DNA of 64,000 nt, taken from contig JAVHJL010000002.1 of the NCBI GenBank assembly GCA_036971715.1, positions 3,008,501 through 3,072,500 of the forward strand, given 5' to 3'. Shown piece after piece: positions 1-11,595 of this stretch. Made by a program: the position numbers and the translations under genes. Origin of the DNA: Arthrobotrys musiformis. Taxonomy: Eukaryota; Ascomycota; Orbiliomycetes; Orbiliales; Orbiliaceae. The notes under the pieces were generated by a model, which was not told the DNA's origin, did no database searches, and saw only the letters and a list, made by a program, of their open reading frames with translations. Position 1 is the first letter of the stretch. Every line of letters begins with the position of its first letter.

Positions 1-18
1 AGCCTCTCAGCTTCAAGA

Positions 19-451
19 ATGGCTCGCTCGCCGGTTCTATCGATACTACTGCTTCTGATAGCGCCCCTCCTGGTTGCCGCTCAGTTCGGCGGGGGGTTCT
101 TTGAACATCTGTTCCAAGGCCACGAGGGCCATCACCAGCAGAGACAGCAGGATGTAGGATCGGATAGTTCGTGGTACCAGCAGACTTATGGGCAAGGTAA
201 TGATATACTCCCTCAGTACTACGAAAAGCTATTTGCTAACTGTGTATATCCGATTTGTAGCCCACTGCAGCAAGTATCTCTGCCCCGGGACCCTCTCGTG
301 TGTCGATAGGGCGACCCATTGCCCGTGCGCCTTCCCGAATAACGAAGTCAAGTTTGAGCTTTCGGATGGTTCTGCGATCTGTGTCAGCAAGACCGGGAAG
401 CCCAATAGCGTCAACAAGAAGATCGAGTTGGCTCGCAAGGGACTGTTGTAG
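19..451 (+). CDS. lcl2: LCL2-like long chronological lifespan protein 2
   Basis: Two exons, join(19..196,261..451), give 122 residues. The N-terminus is a classical signal peptide (MARSP, then a run of Leu/Ile/Val/Ala to about residue 21). The mature part is small and Cys-rich: a Gln/His/Gly-rich stretch, then CSKYLCPGTLSCV, CPCAFP and AICVSK, ending ELARKGLL. This order of motifs is characteristic of the fungal LCL2 family. Yeast genetics links that family to ER-associated degradation and chronological lifespan; the biochemical role is not known. The 64-nt intron has donor GTAATG and acceptor TTGTAG, and joining across it creates the QAHCSKY segment expected for the family, while reading through hits a stop. 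The gene lies at the window edge, so its promoter is not visible. Confidence 0.88.
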
Positions 452-1477
452 ACCCCGCAATCCCTGTCTACAATCCTATCAGAGTTGAGAGGGGCTTGGA
501 TTCGATATGGAAGATTTCACTCCTTATAATCTTCGCAATTGGGCCTTCGAATATCTTTTTTTCCTGTGAGTATATAGAGAGAAGCTGGTGGTGCATTTGG
601 ACCGGACGGACGGACGGGCGAGGAGTTCTTTTTCGGCAGGGGGGCATATTGCATATATTGTTCTCGATTACATGTATGTACGATACTGGCATATCTAACA
701 AGAAGTCGTAATTTAATTGTCAAGAGCACCCCTCCGCATCCCGAGATATCGATGCCTATAGTATAATATCCAATATGTGGGCTTGGAGAGCATATATAAT
801 ACACCCTTGCAAGAGCGCAGGGCCGTAGAAGGTTAGTGTGGTTGTAAATCCGGTCACTTTCAATGGCGGCTCGCCAAAATTTTCTTTCTCTTTTCCTCAA
901 ACCCACACAACTTCCATCCCACTACAACCACCACTACAACCACCACTGTAACATATACTGAGAAACTACTGCAACCGCAGCCATCGACGGGACGAAAAGT
1001 ACCCCTCATCGCTGTAGACGTCATATCGCAGCCTTTCGCTCCCGTCCTCGCAGAGTGGGGCCAGGAATTGTCTTCTCGCCTTTTGCCATATTGTCTCACC
1101 GAGGCTCTTTCGGTGTGACTGCAGCCACAATGGTCTGCTTATAGGTTTGTCGCACCATCCCCCATCTACACTCTCTCCTTTGCCTTCTTTCCTTGCTATG
1201 ATGACAGTCTTTTCTCAATGCCTAGATGATTGACGCGAGTTTCTCCGTCATGTACCATGCTGGCTTGATTTACATCTTTTACAAGATAGACTACAACGGT
1301 ATCTGATCGCTTGGATATTTTATTTATATATATGATATCATATATCACTTTCACAGTCGATATTACATACAATAACAAGGGTTTTCGACTGACAGACTAT
1401 AAAGTTTCTCTAGAAAATTAGGATATTAATCCGATTATTTACATTTTTTTTTTTTTTTTCAAGAGAAAAAAAAAACC
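452..1477. other. Intergenic region lcl2 to sen2
   Basis: No supportable gene. It holds a CCACTACAA-type short imperfect repeat near 915-950, and a T-run followed by an A-run directly before the sen2 start (about 1444-1476), probably 5' UTR sequence. Short open frames here have no recognisable domain. Confidence 0.5.
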
Positions 1478-2929
1478 ATGGCTGAAACATCTGCCAATGG
1501 TGCAGCGGCGGCTGCCGCTTCAACTGCGCCGAATAAACCTCCATATTCGGGGAAGCCTAAAAGGCCTAATTACAATCTCATACACGCAGACCCTCTCCCG
1601 GTTGTGCTGTATCACTCCCCCCCTCTGATACCCCACAATCCTCTATCTCTATTACACCATCTCTATCTCTTCTTCTTCCCTCCAGTTCAGTCGCACAATG
1701 TTAAATACATTGGTGTATTCTCGCCGGTTACAATGTCTGTGGAAGTCAGGGACCCTACTGCGGTCTTGGATCTATGGAATAAGGGATTCTGGGGGAAAGG
1801 TAGCTTGAGTAGGAGTGAGCCTACATGGCTTAACCGAGAACTACGACGGCTGGGTGATACCCAGGTCAGCGAGACGTCTGAAGAAATTACCAGACGTAGA
1901 CGGGATCAGAGAAAGGAGATGAAAAAGGAGAGGGCGAGGAAAGAGAAGGAGGAGCTACAGAAGGTCAAAGAGGCCGAGGCGAAGGGCACGGAGGAGAATG
2001 GATCGGCATCGAGCGGGAAACCTACCATTGCCGACCCCAAAGTCGTCGTAGGGCTTGAGGCAGAAATCAGTGGGCTGGACGAAACGGTCGCGGCCGCTGA
2101 GCACCCTCACCCAAGCATACCCGCAGAGGAGACAGGGTTGCCTACACCTCCGCCTTCGTCGGACGAACTCAATACCTCTGACGGCGAGTCTAAAACAGAG
2201 GTGGTGAATATTGGCACCGAAACTCTACCCGTGTCGGTACCGCCAACTTCTGAGTCACCGCCTGCGCAACCCGCCAAGGTCGTTCGCTTCGATAGCAATA
2301 CCTCCACAAAAGAGATCCCTGCCCAAAAGAAGGTGACCGTCCAGAACCAAGAGCATCTCCAACTGATGCTTTCGGAAGCTTTCTTCCTCAGCTATGCCTT
2401 GGGCATACTCTCCGTGACCACTAAAGACTCCGCAGAGCCACTACCTCTGGAAGAAACCTTCAAGTTATATCTCCGCTATGCGACGTTCCCACCACTTCCT
2501 GAATCTTCCACCTCCCTGACAAAACTCAACCCTGACAACTCATTCCTGATCAACTACGTGGTTTACCACCACTTCCGATCACACGGATGGGTCGTCAAGT
2601 CCGGCGTGAAGTTTTCTGTCGACTACCTTCTCTACAAACGCGGCCCTGTGTTTTCGCATGCCGAATTTGCGATTCTGATAATACCAAGCTACAGCCGCTG
2701 GGAAGGACGAGACGAGAACATCGGGAAAGAGTGGTATTGGCTGCATAGCATCACTCGCGTCAACAGCCAAGTCAAAAAGACCGTTGTGCTGGTGTACGTT
2801 GACGTCCCGACAGCCGATGAAGTGGAAGGCTGGGATTGCGAAAAAGACGGGCTCAAAAATGTGCTGGCGAAGTATAAGATTAGAGAAGTGGCGCTTAGAA
2901 GGTGGATTCCGGGAAGGAACAGAGAATGA
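1478..2929 (+). CDS. sen2: tRNA-splicing endonuclease subunit Sen2
   Basis: Single exon, 483 residues. Sen2 is one of two catalytic subunits of the heterotetrameric SEN complex that removes introns from pre-tRNA; it cuts the 5' splice site. The N-terminal part carries the family landmarks PHNPLSLL, VEVRDP, LWNKGFWGKGSLSRSEPTWL. A charged Lys/Glu-rich coiled segment (about 140-170) and a low-complexity Pro/Ser/Thr region (about 200-290) follow. The C-terminal nuclease fold (about 295-480) has the GWVVKSGVKFSVDYLLYKRGP segment with the putative catalytic Tyr386, His394 in FSHAEF, and a Lys near 433 in the VKKT segment. Tyr-His spacing equals that of the yeast enzyme (8 residues), by recall of the family. 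The first ATG follows an A-rich leader and gives the usual N-terminal layout. Confidence 0.9.
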   Translation: MAETSANGAAAAAASTAPNKPPYSGKPKRPNYNLIHADPLPVVLYHSPPLIPHNPLSLLHHLYLFFFPPVQSHNVKYIGVFSPVTMSVEVRDPTAVLDLWNKGFWGKGSLSRSEPTWLNRELRRLGDTQVSETSEEITRRRRDQRKEMKKERARKEKEELQKVKEAEAKGTEENGSASSGKPTIADPKVVVGLEAEISGLDETVAAAEHPHPSIPAEETGLPTPPPSSDELNTSDGESKTEVVNIGTETLPVSVPPTSESPPAQPAKVVRFDSNTSTKEIPAQKKVTVQNQEHLQLMLSEAFFLSYALGILSVTTKDSAEPLPLEETFKLYLRYATFPPLPESSTSLTKLNPDNSFLINYVVYHHFRSHGWVVKSGVKFSVDYLLYKRGPVFSHAEFAILIIPSYSRWEGRDENIGKEWYWLHSITRVNSQVKKTVVLVYVDVPTADEVEGWDCEKDGLKNVLAKYKIREVALRRWIPGRNRE

Positions 2930-3498
2930 TCTTCCCTCCGCTTGACTCGGCCTCTTCACTTATTGTGTTTTCATTGTGCAAAAAAGCTGGCGTTTCTTCC
3001 GCGTTGGGATTTGGATTGGGTGCATTCGGCGTCACTTTAGGGGGAAACAAAAAAGATATTGAAGGCTACAAATCGAAGGCCTCTTTTTGATACCTCGTGG
3101 GTTTTGTACATAGCTTACCAAGGTTGAATTTCATTTCGCAAACAAAAATTAATTGAATGAATACCACTAAAGGCGTTTATTGGAGCCGCAAGGCCACTCC
3201 CCGCTCGGACCCGCTCTGGGAAATTGATAAGATCCGCTTCGTTTGAGTGGGTCTAGATTCATGATATTGGATCTGAAGCTAGAGCTGAAGCACTCGAGCT
3301 ATGAAACCCCTTTCCGCGGTCCCATATAAAACTACAGAAGCAGGCTTCTTAAAATGCGGGAGGGTACCCGAATCTTCTAAACTCCCTTTCCTTCAAGATC
3401 GAGAACCCCAATATCCCTTCATCTGGATAGCAATATCGATATATTATCATCGCGATAACTTCATTCCAGAGTGCTTAAGAATCGAACACTTCAAAACC
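2930..3498. other. Intergenic region
   Basis: Separates sen2 from the next gene, transcribed in the same direction. The reading frame of the downstream gene stays open back to an ATG at 3301, but residues encoded before 3499 resemble no domain and the base composition changes to C-rich coding sequence only after 3499. I therefore treat 3301-3498 as 5' UTR/promoter. Confidence 0.45.
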
Positions 3499-4964
3499 AT
3501 GGCCCCAAACCCCCAACCGCAAAGCAAGAGTAACCTCGACGACCTCTGGACCCTCTTCTCAAACCACAGCCACCCCACCACGCTCTCCCACCTCGCCACC
3601 CTCCACCACCAAACCCACCACCGCCCCTTCCGCATCGCCCTCGACCAAAACACCTGGAACTACACCCTAACCCGCTCACAAGAACTAAAAATCCAAAAAT
3701 CCCAACGAAAATCCTTCCACCGTCGTAAAAGAAAGGCTCAATCTTTAGCATATTGTAATAAATACACCCCGCTCCAAAAACCAACTCTATTCCGGAGGGA
3801 AATAGACGTATTGGTAAGATTGATGAAGTATATCTCCCTCGGCATCGAGTTCTACGTTATTTTCCCATCGCCGCTGGAACGTGAGGCGGTGGGGGTGGAT
3901 GGGGATAGATACTCCCATGCGAATGGGAGGGTACACGTGTGGTATAGGATTTTGGGAGATTTGGGGATTAGGTTTCATGCCGCTGAGGTTCCGGTGGCGG
4001 AGTGTGCGTGGATGATGGAGCGGGGGGTTGTGGATGCGGTTTGGACGAATGATTGTGAAGGGTTGGCGTTTTGTGGGGATAAAGGGATGGTAGTTGGAGA
4101 TTGTGATGGGGAGGTGAGGGTTTATAAAATGGAGGAGGTGAGGAGAAGGGCTAGTTGGGAGGAAAGTGTGCTTATTCATATCCTCGCGAGGAGTGGATTT
4201 CCTGTCAAAGATGTAATCAATACGGATATTATACAAGATCTATTCAAAGAAGCAGGTAAGACAACCAATGCGCTACTTATAAAATACGAGCAGCCCGTTA
4301 AAAGATACTACACACAGCTTCAAAGTTGTGTAAATGCTCGAACCAAGAAGAACTCGACGAATGGTTCAACCAGCTCCAGATCCCCCCAGACCTCAATATC
4401 ACCCTCAAACCACCCGACTACGAAATCTTAAAAGCCTACCTCCATAATTCGGTCTCAGCCCGCAGTAAAACACCAGAAGCCCGCCTCTTCCGCCAAAAAT
4501 GTCGTTCCAGAATGAAAGAAATCAAAGACACCCACGCCGACGCCCTGGCATTCTACAACTCAAACCTAGCGGACAGAACCCGTAGATTATGGGAGTATAC
4601 CCGCGATACCTTCTCCATGAAGGGCACACACTTTCTTGAACTTATGGCCGGAGTTCTGCTCGCTAGAGGAGAGCTCAGTGGCGGTATCGAAGATAGGACT
4701 AGTGTCGACGAATGGACTGTTCAAGTTTCTGTTAAAATAGCAGAACAACCGGTACTATGGGGCTTAAGGATAAAAATGACCGAAGATATCAATGGGGTTT
4801 TGGTAAACCCTGTGATATTAAAGATTCTCATGACGGGTATTGGGAATAGCTCAAACAAGGAGATTGGAGAGGATGCATCGGTTGCACTATCGAAAGAGAA
4901 TACATCGGTTCCAGAAAAAAGAGAAACAAAGCGGTCCCCGCGCAAGAAGAGGAGAATGCATTAA
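3499..4964 (+). CDS. Degenerate XPG/FEN-family nuclease-like protein
   Basis: Two exons, join(3499..4255,4318..4964), 467 residues. The layout matches the fungal GEN1/Yen1-like branch of the XPG family: an N-domain around residues 45-60 (FRIALDQNTWNY, where active members have FRIAIDISIWN), and an I-domain with AECAWMMERGVVDAVWTND (active members: GEAEAECALLQ, GIVDAVLSEDVD). A long helical C-terminal part follows (EARLFRQKCRSRMK, LWEYTRDTF, HFLELMAGVLLARG), then a basic tail ending KRSPRKKRRMH that looks like a nuclear signal. Several acidic metal ligands appear to be missing: GEAEAE is reduced to EVPVAE, DVD is DCE, and no GGDY motif follows. The intron (donor GTAAGA, acceptor CACAG) restores frame. 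An additional unrecognised intron around 3724-3807 is possible because that stretch aligns poorly. Likely a DNA-structure-binding or dead nuclease; function unproven. Confidence 0.6.
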
Positions 4965-7198
4965 CCCACACGCCGGTCATTGCAATCCCACATTTATAAG
5001 AGCATCTAGACAAAAATAAGCAGTCTCGTAACCAAACAATGAAGAAATAAGTGGGATATAACAATAACAATTCCAACCGCAACACACCCTCATGTTGGAT
5101 TTTTCGCCGGTCTCGAGGCTATCTTTTGTCAAAAGTCAAGAATTGATTGCGCATAACGTATAACTTGCATTTTTCATGGAGTTCAGGCGTCCTGGTTCTG
5201 ATAATTTTTTCAGGGGTGCATCTTTTTTTAAAAATTGGCTATCATGTCATAGTAGGTTAGTATCAACCGTCTAGTTGGTTGTTTATAGAAATATAATTCG
5301 ACTTTAAATTTAGTTTATGTCTAGATAAACAACACTATGTTACCTTCTAATCCCTTCCATTGATTGAAGTCCTATATGTGTGTCGACAACCATGGACCCG
5401 AATATTATGCCCCAGACGATATCGAAGACTAATGATAAATTTTCTAGCAAAATATCATACCAAAGCCCCAAGAACTAGACGGTACGCCCATAGATTTGCA
5501 AATCATACCTATCTTTCAACATAGACTGTGCAAGATTTTGAGTAGAACCAAAAAAACGGGATGAAATGAAAAAGGATATACCAACATAGCTATACAGAAG
5601 TTGTCAAGGAGGAAAATAAGTAAAACATGTAACCGTCCTCCGCAGCTCCTAATTTGCATTTACCTACCGGTAAATAGCGAACAGGTATCTGGAATACCGT
5701 GCGGATGAATCGGCGAGGGCCCAGACCTACTTAGGCCTTCAGTGTAACATAAAAAAACTACCTACATGTATACAAGTTAAAAAGGCAAATGATAAACGTG
5801 TGCACATGATACATGATGGCTGCCACATCCCATTCGCTCAGCCGGAATAGACGAACCGACCTCGCAAATCGGAACCGATTCCTCATCCTCCTGCATGCCG
5901 GCTGCAATATGGCTGCAATACTCGTAAAAGGAAAAGAATGAAAAAGTTTGTTCTTATAATGACTTTATGATCCTTCACGCTTCCTCGGAAGATATTTGAA
6001 TTTAAACTGACTTTGCACTTATCTTCGCATGAGATCAACGCTGTGCATTATATCAAACCATTTGTCTTAGCATTCGATAAATGTATGATCTAGATCCAAT
6101 CCTTTCCTTGTTACACAAAAGAGAAAAAAAATAAGCTTGTCTTACAAAAGCTAATCCGGAAGGTTTTCTCCTTCGAGGGGTACGAGGATGGTTGGATTTG
6201 ATATGAAACCTCCAAACTCAATTGACTGATTCGGTGGGATATAAATTAATCAGCTGAGCATGAACAGGATTACTTTAGACTGTCACAGTGACATTGATTC
6301 GGAGAAGCCTAAATCGTTACCTTGAGCTTGAATTTTACCTCGATATTAAACTTCAGCTTGCAGGCGTGTGAATATATTTACAGTAGCGCAGCAACTAGCT
6401 ACCTAAAAGCTAAGGCTCGTGGCCTTATATATATACCTGGAGAAGAGTTCGAAATCTAAACCTGACGATGCACGATCTTTATCAAAGCCACACCTACGTC
6501 GCACAAAATCCAACACCAGAGGTAGTTCTACCTGGTCTCGTTCCCAGGTTCTACCGAAATTTTTTTTTTGAAAATTCTCTTTTTTTACCTCCAGTTTTCG
6601 GATACCCCGACCCGCATTCGCGATGTTGTGTGCCCGTCCCTTCCCTTCTAATCCGGGTTTTGCTCCACCTCTGCTAGCTGTGTAGATATTGCGGTTACAT
6701 GCGGGCGTGTATCTTCAGGAAGAGCTGTGTTACTCTCGTGCGCACTCGCTCAAAACCATATGCACACCCCATATGATCGTAGGGCACCGGGCAGCTGCGG
6801 TCGACGAAAGCTGGAGATAAAATATACATGCGGTGCATCCGAATAAATTCCTACTATGGGTAAGAGATCACCCCTCCCGATGCTACTCGGAACGATAACT
6901 TTTGCGCAGCTGCCTGAACAACAACGAGAGATGTGGCAAAGGACGTGGGTTTAATTGGTTCATCAAAAGTTGACTTTGTCTCATGTCCTAGATATCTAGA
7001 TGCGGGATGGGAGAGGGGGGTTAGATTTATCGATATTTTTCTTTTCTTTCAATTGCCCGACTCCCTTGAATATTATGTATATATACTTATACAGATGATG
7101 CCGGTTCTCAATGAGCGAAGGTAAACGAACAGTATACCAATCACAAACTCATGTTCTCTAGCTAGATCTCTCTAGAGATCCAAGACTGTTCCAAAAAA
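4965..7198. other. Gene-poor AT-rich intergenic region, 2.2 kb
   Basis: No gene, tRNA or repeat could be supported on either strand. Open frames are short, rich in unusual codons, and lack start context or motifs. TA-rich stretches lie near 6425-6440 and 7075-7090; the latter sits about 115 nt before the sedolisin start and could serve as its TATA region. Confidence 0.4.
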
Positions 7199-9990
7199 AT
7201 GAGATCTCTTCTAGTTTTACTACGCGGGATATCCATCCTTGCAACCGCAAGTCCGATAGACCCAATTCATGCTATCCATGAGAAAAGAGAAGTCGAAAAC
7301 CATGCGTGGTTCAAAAGAAGTCCTGCGGAACACTCCTCCGTCCTCCCCATGCGGATCGGACTGAAGCAGAGAAACCTCGACAAGGGACACGATTTGCTCA
7401 TGGAAATGTAAGAACTGTCATACTAAAATTAATATTAAGAAGCTCAAGACTGATCAGCCCCATTTCCCTTGAAGCTCGACCCCGGGGTCTCCAAAATACG
7501 GCAACCACTTCTCTAAACTAGAGGTCGTAGAAATGTTCGCCCCATCCGCAGAAAGCGAGCGTATGGTTATCGAATGGCTGGAAGATTCCGGGTTTCATCC
7601 GGATCGTATATCCATTTCGGCGAATCGACAGTGGGTTCAGTTCGATGCTCCGGTATCGGAAGTTGAGCGGCTTCTGCGTACGAGCTACCATATCTACGAG
7701 CATAAGCGGAGCGGGCGGTTGAATGTTGCTTGTGATATGTAAGCTTTTCTAGACGCTTTCTTTCGTTAATTATGATGGAAGATTCAAAGATGCCTTGAAG
7801 AATTTTATCGACTAACTATCGTGGTTTTCTTTCTCCAAGGTATCATATCCCGCGCCGTATTCAAGAGCACATCGACTATATCACCCCGGGTATCAAATTA
7901 TTCCCACCTTCAGGGCCGCTCTCTCCAGAAAGAGAGGAACTAAGGAAGAGAGAATTACAATCAAAGCGGGATGAAGCCAGCGCAGCGGCTCCCAATCAGA
8001 AAATAAAGCGTCAAGGGCCGCTTCCACCAGGATACGGTCTCAACCCAATCACAAGCATCCTCGACGCCGTATTCTCAACTCTTGTCCAGGGTATTAGCGG
8101 TGTATTCCCGTGCAGTTATGTTAACACGGTAGCCGTGACGCCAAAGTGCGTTCGGGAGCTATATAACATCACGGAGCTCCCGGCGAATACCCAAGTGAAC
8201 CCTAATAACAAACTGGGGATCTTTCAGGGCCTCGGGCAACTATATTCCAAATCCGATGTTTCGACCTTCAATACATTGTTCACTAGAATTCCCTCCGGCA
8301 AGGGGAACCCTGAACTTCGAAGTATAGACGGCGGCAGGGGTTCCACAAGCTACCCCACAGACCCCGTAGGAGACGAATCGAACCTTGACATCCAAGCATC
8401 GCATCATATTATCTACCCACAAGGTGAAGCATTGTTTTCTACTGATGACATGCCGACGCAAACGAACTATAACTACTCAGGGTTCCTAAATAATTACCTT
8501 GATGGTATCGACGGCTCTTATTGTAGTTTTAGCGCGTTTGGTATCACGGGGAATTCGAATGATACGGACCCCCCGCTGGACCCTCCTTATCCCAACCCCA
8601 AGAACGCGGGGAAACCGGGGGCATATGCCGGTCCGTTGGATTGTGGGACTCAAAGCCCTACTTACGTTACCTCCATATCTTACGGCGGGCCTGAGAATAC
8701 ACTGGGCTTGCCAGCAAATTATCAACTTCGGTACAAACATTCTCTAGCTACTCTTTAATGCGTCCTCGAAGAGGTCTCGAGACTAACTGTGCCATCTATC
8801 AAACAGGCAACGTGCGGAGTTTATGAAACTAGCATTACAAGGCTACACCCACGTCGTCGCATCTGGTGACTCTGGCGTCGCCGCAGGCGGCGAAGATGAC
8901 GATAATCCAAATGCCTGTCTTCGTCCAGCAGGACAAACATCCGGCCCGGGCACGATATTCAACCCCGATTTCCCGTCAAGTATGCTAAACACCTCCACAA
9001 AATCACATAGATCGGATACAAAAAACTAATAAATATAGACTGTCCGTATATTTTATCCGTCGGGAGCACAGAGTACGCCAGCGGCGGTAAGGAGCGAGCG
9101 ACCAAGTCCTTCGGATCGGGCGGCGGGTTCTCAAACGTTCACGTTCAACCTTCGTATCAAAGTGCCGCTGTGGCGAATTACTTTGCTACAACGACGTTGC
9201 CGTTTGGTAGTTACGATTTGACCGATCCGAACCAAAGTATTGGCAGCGGTGGGGGCCTGTATAATAAAGGCGGGAGGGGGTATCCGGATGTAGCGGCGGT
9301 GAGTAAACGATCTCCACGAAACTCGGCTCCAGAGAACTCAACTGACAATATTTATATTTGTAACTTTAGCTCGGATATAATCTGATAATTATAGTGAGTA
9401 TTCTCCGTACTAAGTTCTGGAAGTATAAATAGATATATGGTTTAACTAATAAACCCTACAATATATAGACTAGGGGTGTACCAGCCTTGGTCGGCGGGAC
9501 ATCCGCATCGGCTCCGATATGGGCAGCGATGTTGACACGAGTGAACGAGGAACGGCTCAGACGTAATTTAACCACTGTTGGGTTCGTTCAGCCGGCATTA
9601 GTAAGTTTTCCAACTCAGTTCTCTAAATATAATTTTGCAAGAAGATCGAATATACTAATATTTATCTTGCGTAGTATCAAAATGCCGCTCTCTTTAAGTA
9701 AGTTGCCAACTTCTTTTTTTTTGTCTGAAATGCATACGTAGCGGCGATTGTGGAAGATTTTCATATTAATATTCGATAATATTCTTCCAGTGACATTACA
9801 GTCGGCAGCAACCCTGGCGGTTGTAGTAAGACGGGCTTCCCGACTGCCACTGGTAAGTACTTACGCCCAAGTCAAGATATATGCCATACGGATTCTTAGC
9901 TGATTGATTTGGGACATAGGATGGGACTCTGTCACGGGTTTGGGATCCATCACATTACCAAAGTTGTTCACGATATTTGGAGTCGCATAG
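7199..9990 (+). CDS. Secreted sedolisin (tripeptidyl-peptidase, S53)
   Basis: Ten exons: join(7199..7407,7475..7738,7840..8730,8807..8979,9039..9298,9370..9393,9469..9600,9675..9697,9791..9852,9920..9990), 702 residues. A signal peptide (about 1-20) is followed by the S53 prodomain (GLKQRNLDKGHDLL, SPKYGNHFSKLEVVEMFAPS) and an Arg/Lys-rich activation segment. The catalytic domain has Glu337 and Asp341 in DESNLDIQ, Asp476 of the oxyanion site in ASGDSGVAAGG, and nucleophile Ser619 in GGTSASAP, so the Ser-Glu-Asp set is complete. The end WDSVTGLGSITLPKLF is the usual S53 finish with the calcium-site region before it. Such enzymes work in acid outside the cell, releasing tripeptides. Exons 6 and 8 are micro-exons of 24 and 23 nt; both are needed to keep frame and restore conserved sequence (DVAALGYN and LYQNAALFND). 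Confidence 0.9.
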
Positions 9991-10164
9991 TATATCAAGG
10001 CCGCATACGCTTCTATCGAGCCTTTTTGATTTACATTTTAAGAGCGCTGCATTATTTTAGTCGGCATTTCTTTATAATTCGGGGATTGCGAAGTTGATAT
10101 AAAAGACAATCTACGTCCTAGGGCTGCGAAACTAGATTCTTTTCCCCAGGGCCCCTGTGGAATC

Positions 10165-11100
10165 TCAGAATTCATCTTCGCCAGTGAAATAGCCTACACA
10201 TTGACTGCCCAAATCCGTAATGTCACTACCTATGAACTGCGCCAATTGCTCGCTGACAGTGAGCCCCTTCGCCCCGAGCCAGGCGATGATATGAACGATT
10301 TGTTCGTCGCACCACCAATGCCCAACCTTATAAGTCGCCCATGAAACCTCTTCAAACCCCATACCCCTAAAAGCACTCTGTAGCCTTTCCCCGCATTTGG
10401 GAACAACCTTTGGATCATCAATCCCATGTGTAATAAACACCGGCGTCTTCAGCATCTCCGTCACATCCTCCCGCTGTATCGTCCCACTTCCATTCCCCAG
10501 CCTGCCCTCGACGTACTCCAAAACCTTCATAACATCCCCAGGAGTACCATCCTCCCCTCCTTCCTTAAGTATACCCTCAATATGTGATATAAACGGTAAC
10601 CACCCGCACATCCCCGCAAACCCGCCAAGTCGCCCGGGATACCTCATCACGACCATATTTCCAACAGCACACCCCTGACTGATCCCCATAATTATAATCT
10701 TCTCCGGCGGAATCCCACTCTCTATCTCCTCCCGTATTAACTGATGAATGTAATCGGTACTCTCCTTGATCCCCTCGACCTGAGCCTCATCGACAGAATC
10801 CGCAAAATCCGCCACGCTATTGTCGAACCACTGGTTCCAGATGATTTCGCCCCGCTGGATACGCGTTAATCGGCGGCGTGCCGCCGTCGGGAAGACGAAT
10901 TTTGTGCGCGGGAGGAGGTGGCGGATGGTTATATCCCTGTTCCTGCGCGAGGATGGCGTGTAATCTGAGTTCACGGGGGCGAAGACGAGGAAGGGGGCGA
11001 CATTTCGGCCGTTGTCGCCGCGGCCGTGGAGGAAGATTATGGTAGAGTCGTGGGGGGAGGTTATGGGGTTGATGGTGAGGGGCTCTTCATGCTCGGCCAT
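10165..11100 (-). CDS. Acyl-protein thioesterase / carboxylesterase-like hydrolase
   Basis: Single exon, 311 residues, cytosolic by sequence (no signal peptide or membrane segment). It is an alpha/beta hydrolase of the phospholipase/carboxylesterase (APT1) family: FLHGRGDNGRN after strand 1 (about 23-33), WFDNS, the nucleophile elbow GISQG with Ser141 (GFSQG in most relatives), an acid in HGIDDPKV (Asp228/229), and His261 in VGHWWCDEQ. The triad is complete, so the protein should be an active esterase. Family members remove fatty acyl groups from proteins or lysophospholipids; the actual substrate cannot be read from sequence. At 311 residues it is longer than APT1 (about 230), mostly through an Arg-rich insert near 50-85 and a C-terminal extension. 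It faces the sedolisin gene tail to tail, only 174 bases away. Confidence 0.8.
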   Translation of the reverse strand: MAEHEEPLTINPITSPHDSTIIFLHGRGDNGRNVAPFLVFAPVNSDYTPSSRRNRDITIRHLLPRTKFVFPTAARRRLTRIQRGEIIWNQWFDNSVADFADSVDEAQVEGIKESTDYIHQLIREEIESGIPPEKIIIMGISQGCAVGNMVVMRYPGRLGGFAGMCGWLPFISHIEGILKEGGEDGTPGDVMKVLEYVEGRLGNGSGTIQREDVTEMLKTPVFITHGIDDPKVVPKCGERLQSAFRGMGFEEVSWATYKVGHWWCDEQIVHIIAWLGAKGLTVSEQLAQFIGSDITDLGSQCVGYFTGEDEF

Positions 11101-11595
11101 GGTTTTTTATTATCGGTTGTAAACTTGAATGGATTGTGTTTATTGGATGGGAGAGGGGTTATGGGGAGGGGCTATGGGGGAGGTTGAGCAGTTTATATCG
11201 GTTCGATACTGCATGGGGGTTATCATATGCAGGGACAGCAGGTCTGCTGTGCCACATGGAATGCGGTCGATTATTGGATCCTGCCGAGCTGGGCCAACAC
11301 CAAAAGTCTGTTGCATTTCTCTTCTCGGACTTGCTTAGCTTGGGCCAAGACTACCAGGGGGGGGTATATACAGGTAATATGTGTTCTACAGAGGTGCTAT
11401 TTATGTATATTATAGCTGCGAGTGATGCAAGGATAGATGGTATGGTTCTAAATCTGCTTTTAGTAGCTGGTGGTTATACATATTTAATCCAGTACAGACC
11501 CGACAAACGCCCTATCTTACATATCATACGCTCCCAATATAAATATCGACTGGCTACTCGAACATCACAGGGGGCGAGCATTCACTCGTCTGGAG
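11101..11595. other. Intergenic region between esterase and trm61
   Basis: About 495 bases between the start of the minus-strand esterase and the end of the minus-strand trm61. A plus-strand open frame crosses it but has no domain and unlikely composition. The first 100 bases next to the esterase start probably hold its promoter; no clear element was seen. Confidence 0.4.

Noticed and set aside
1590..1696. Possible intron inside sen2 (a GT near 1602 and pyrimidine-rich CTTCCCTCCAG at 1686-1696).
   Set aside because: The translated stretch contains PHNPLSLL and matches the expected Sen2 N-terminal segment, so it is coding.
3301..3498. N-terminal extension of the XPG-like protein to an upstream ATG.
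   Set aside because: No family similarity and a sharp change of composition at 3499, where the conserved-looking protein begins.
3787..4236. 149-codon open frame antisense to the XPG-like gene.
   Set aside because: Shadow of the sense frame; His/Pro-rich composition and no motif.
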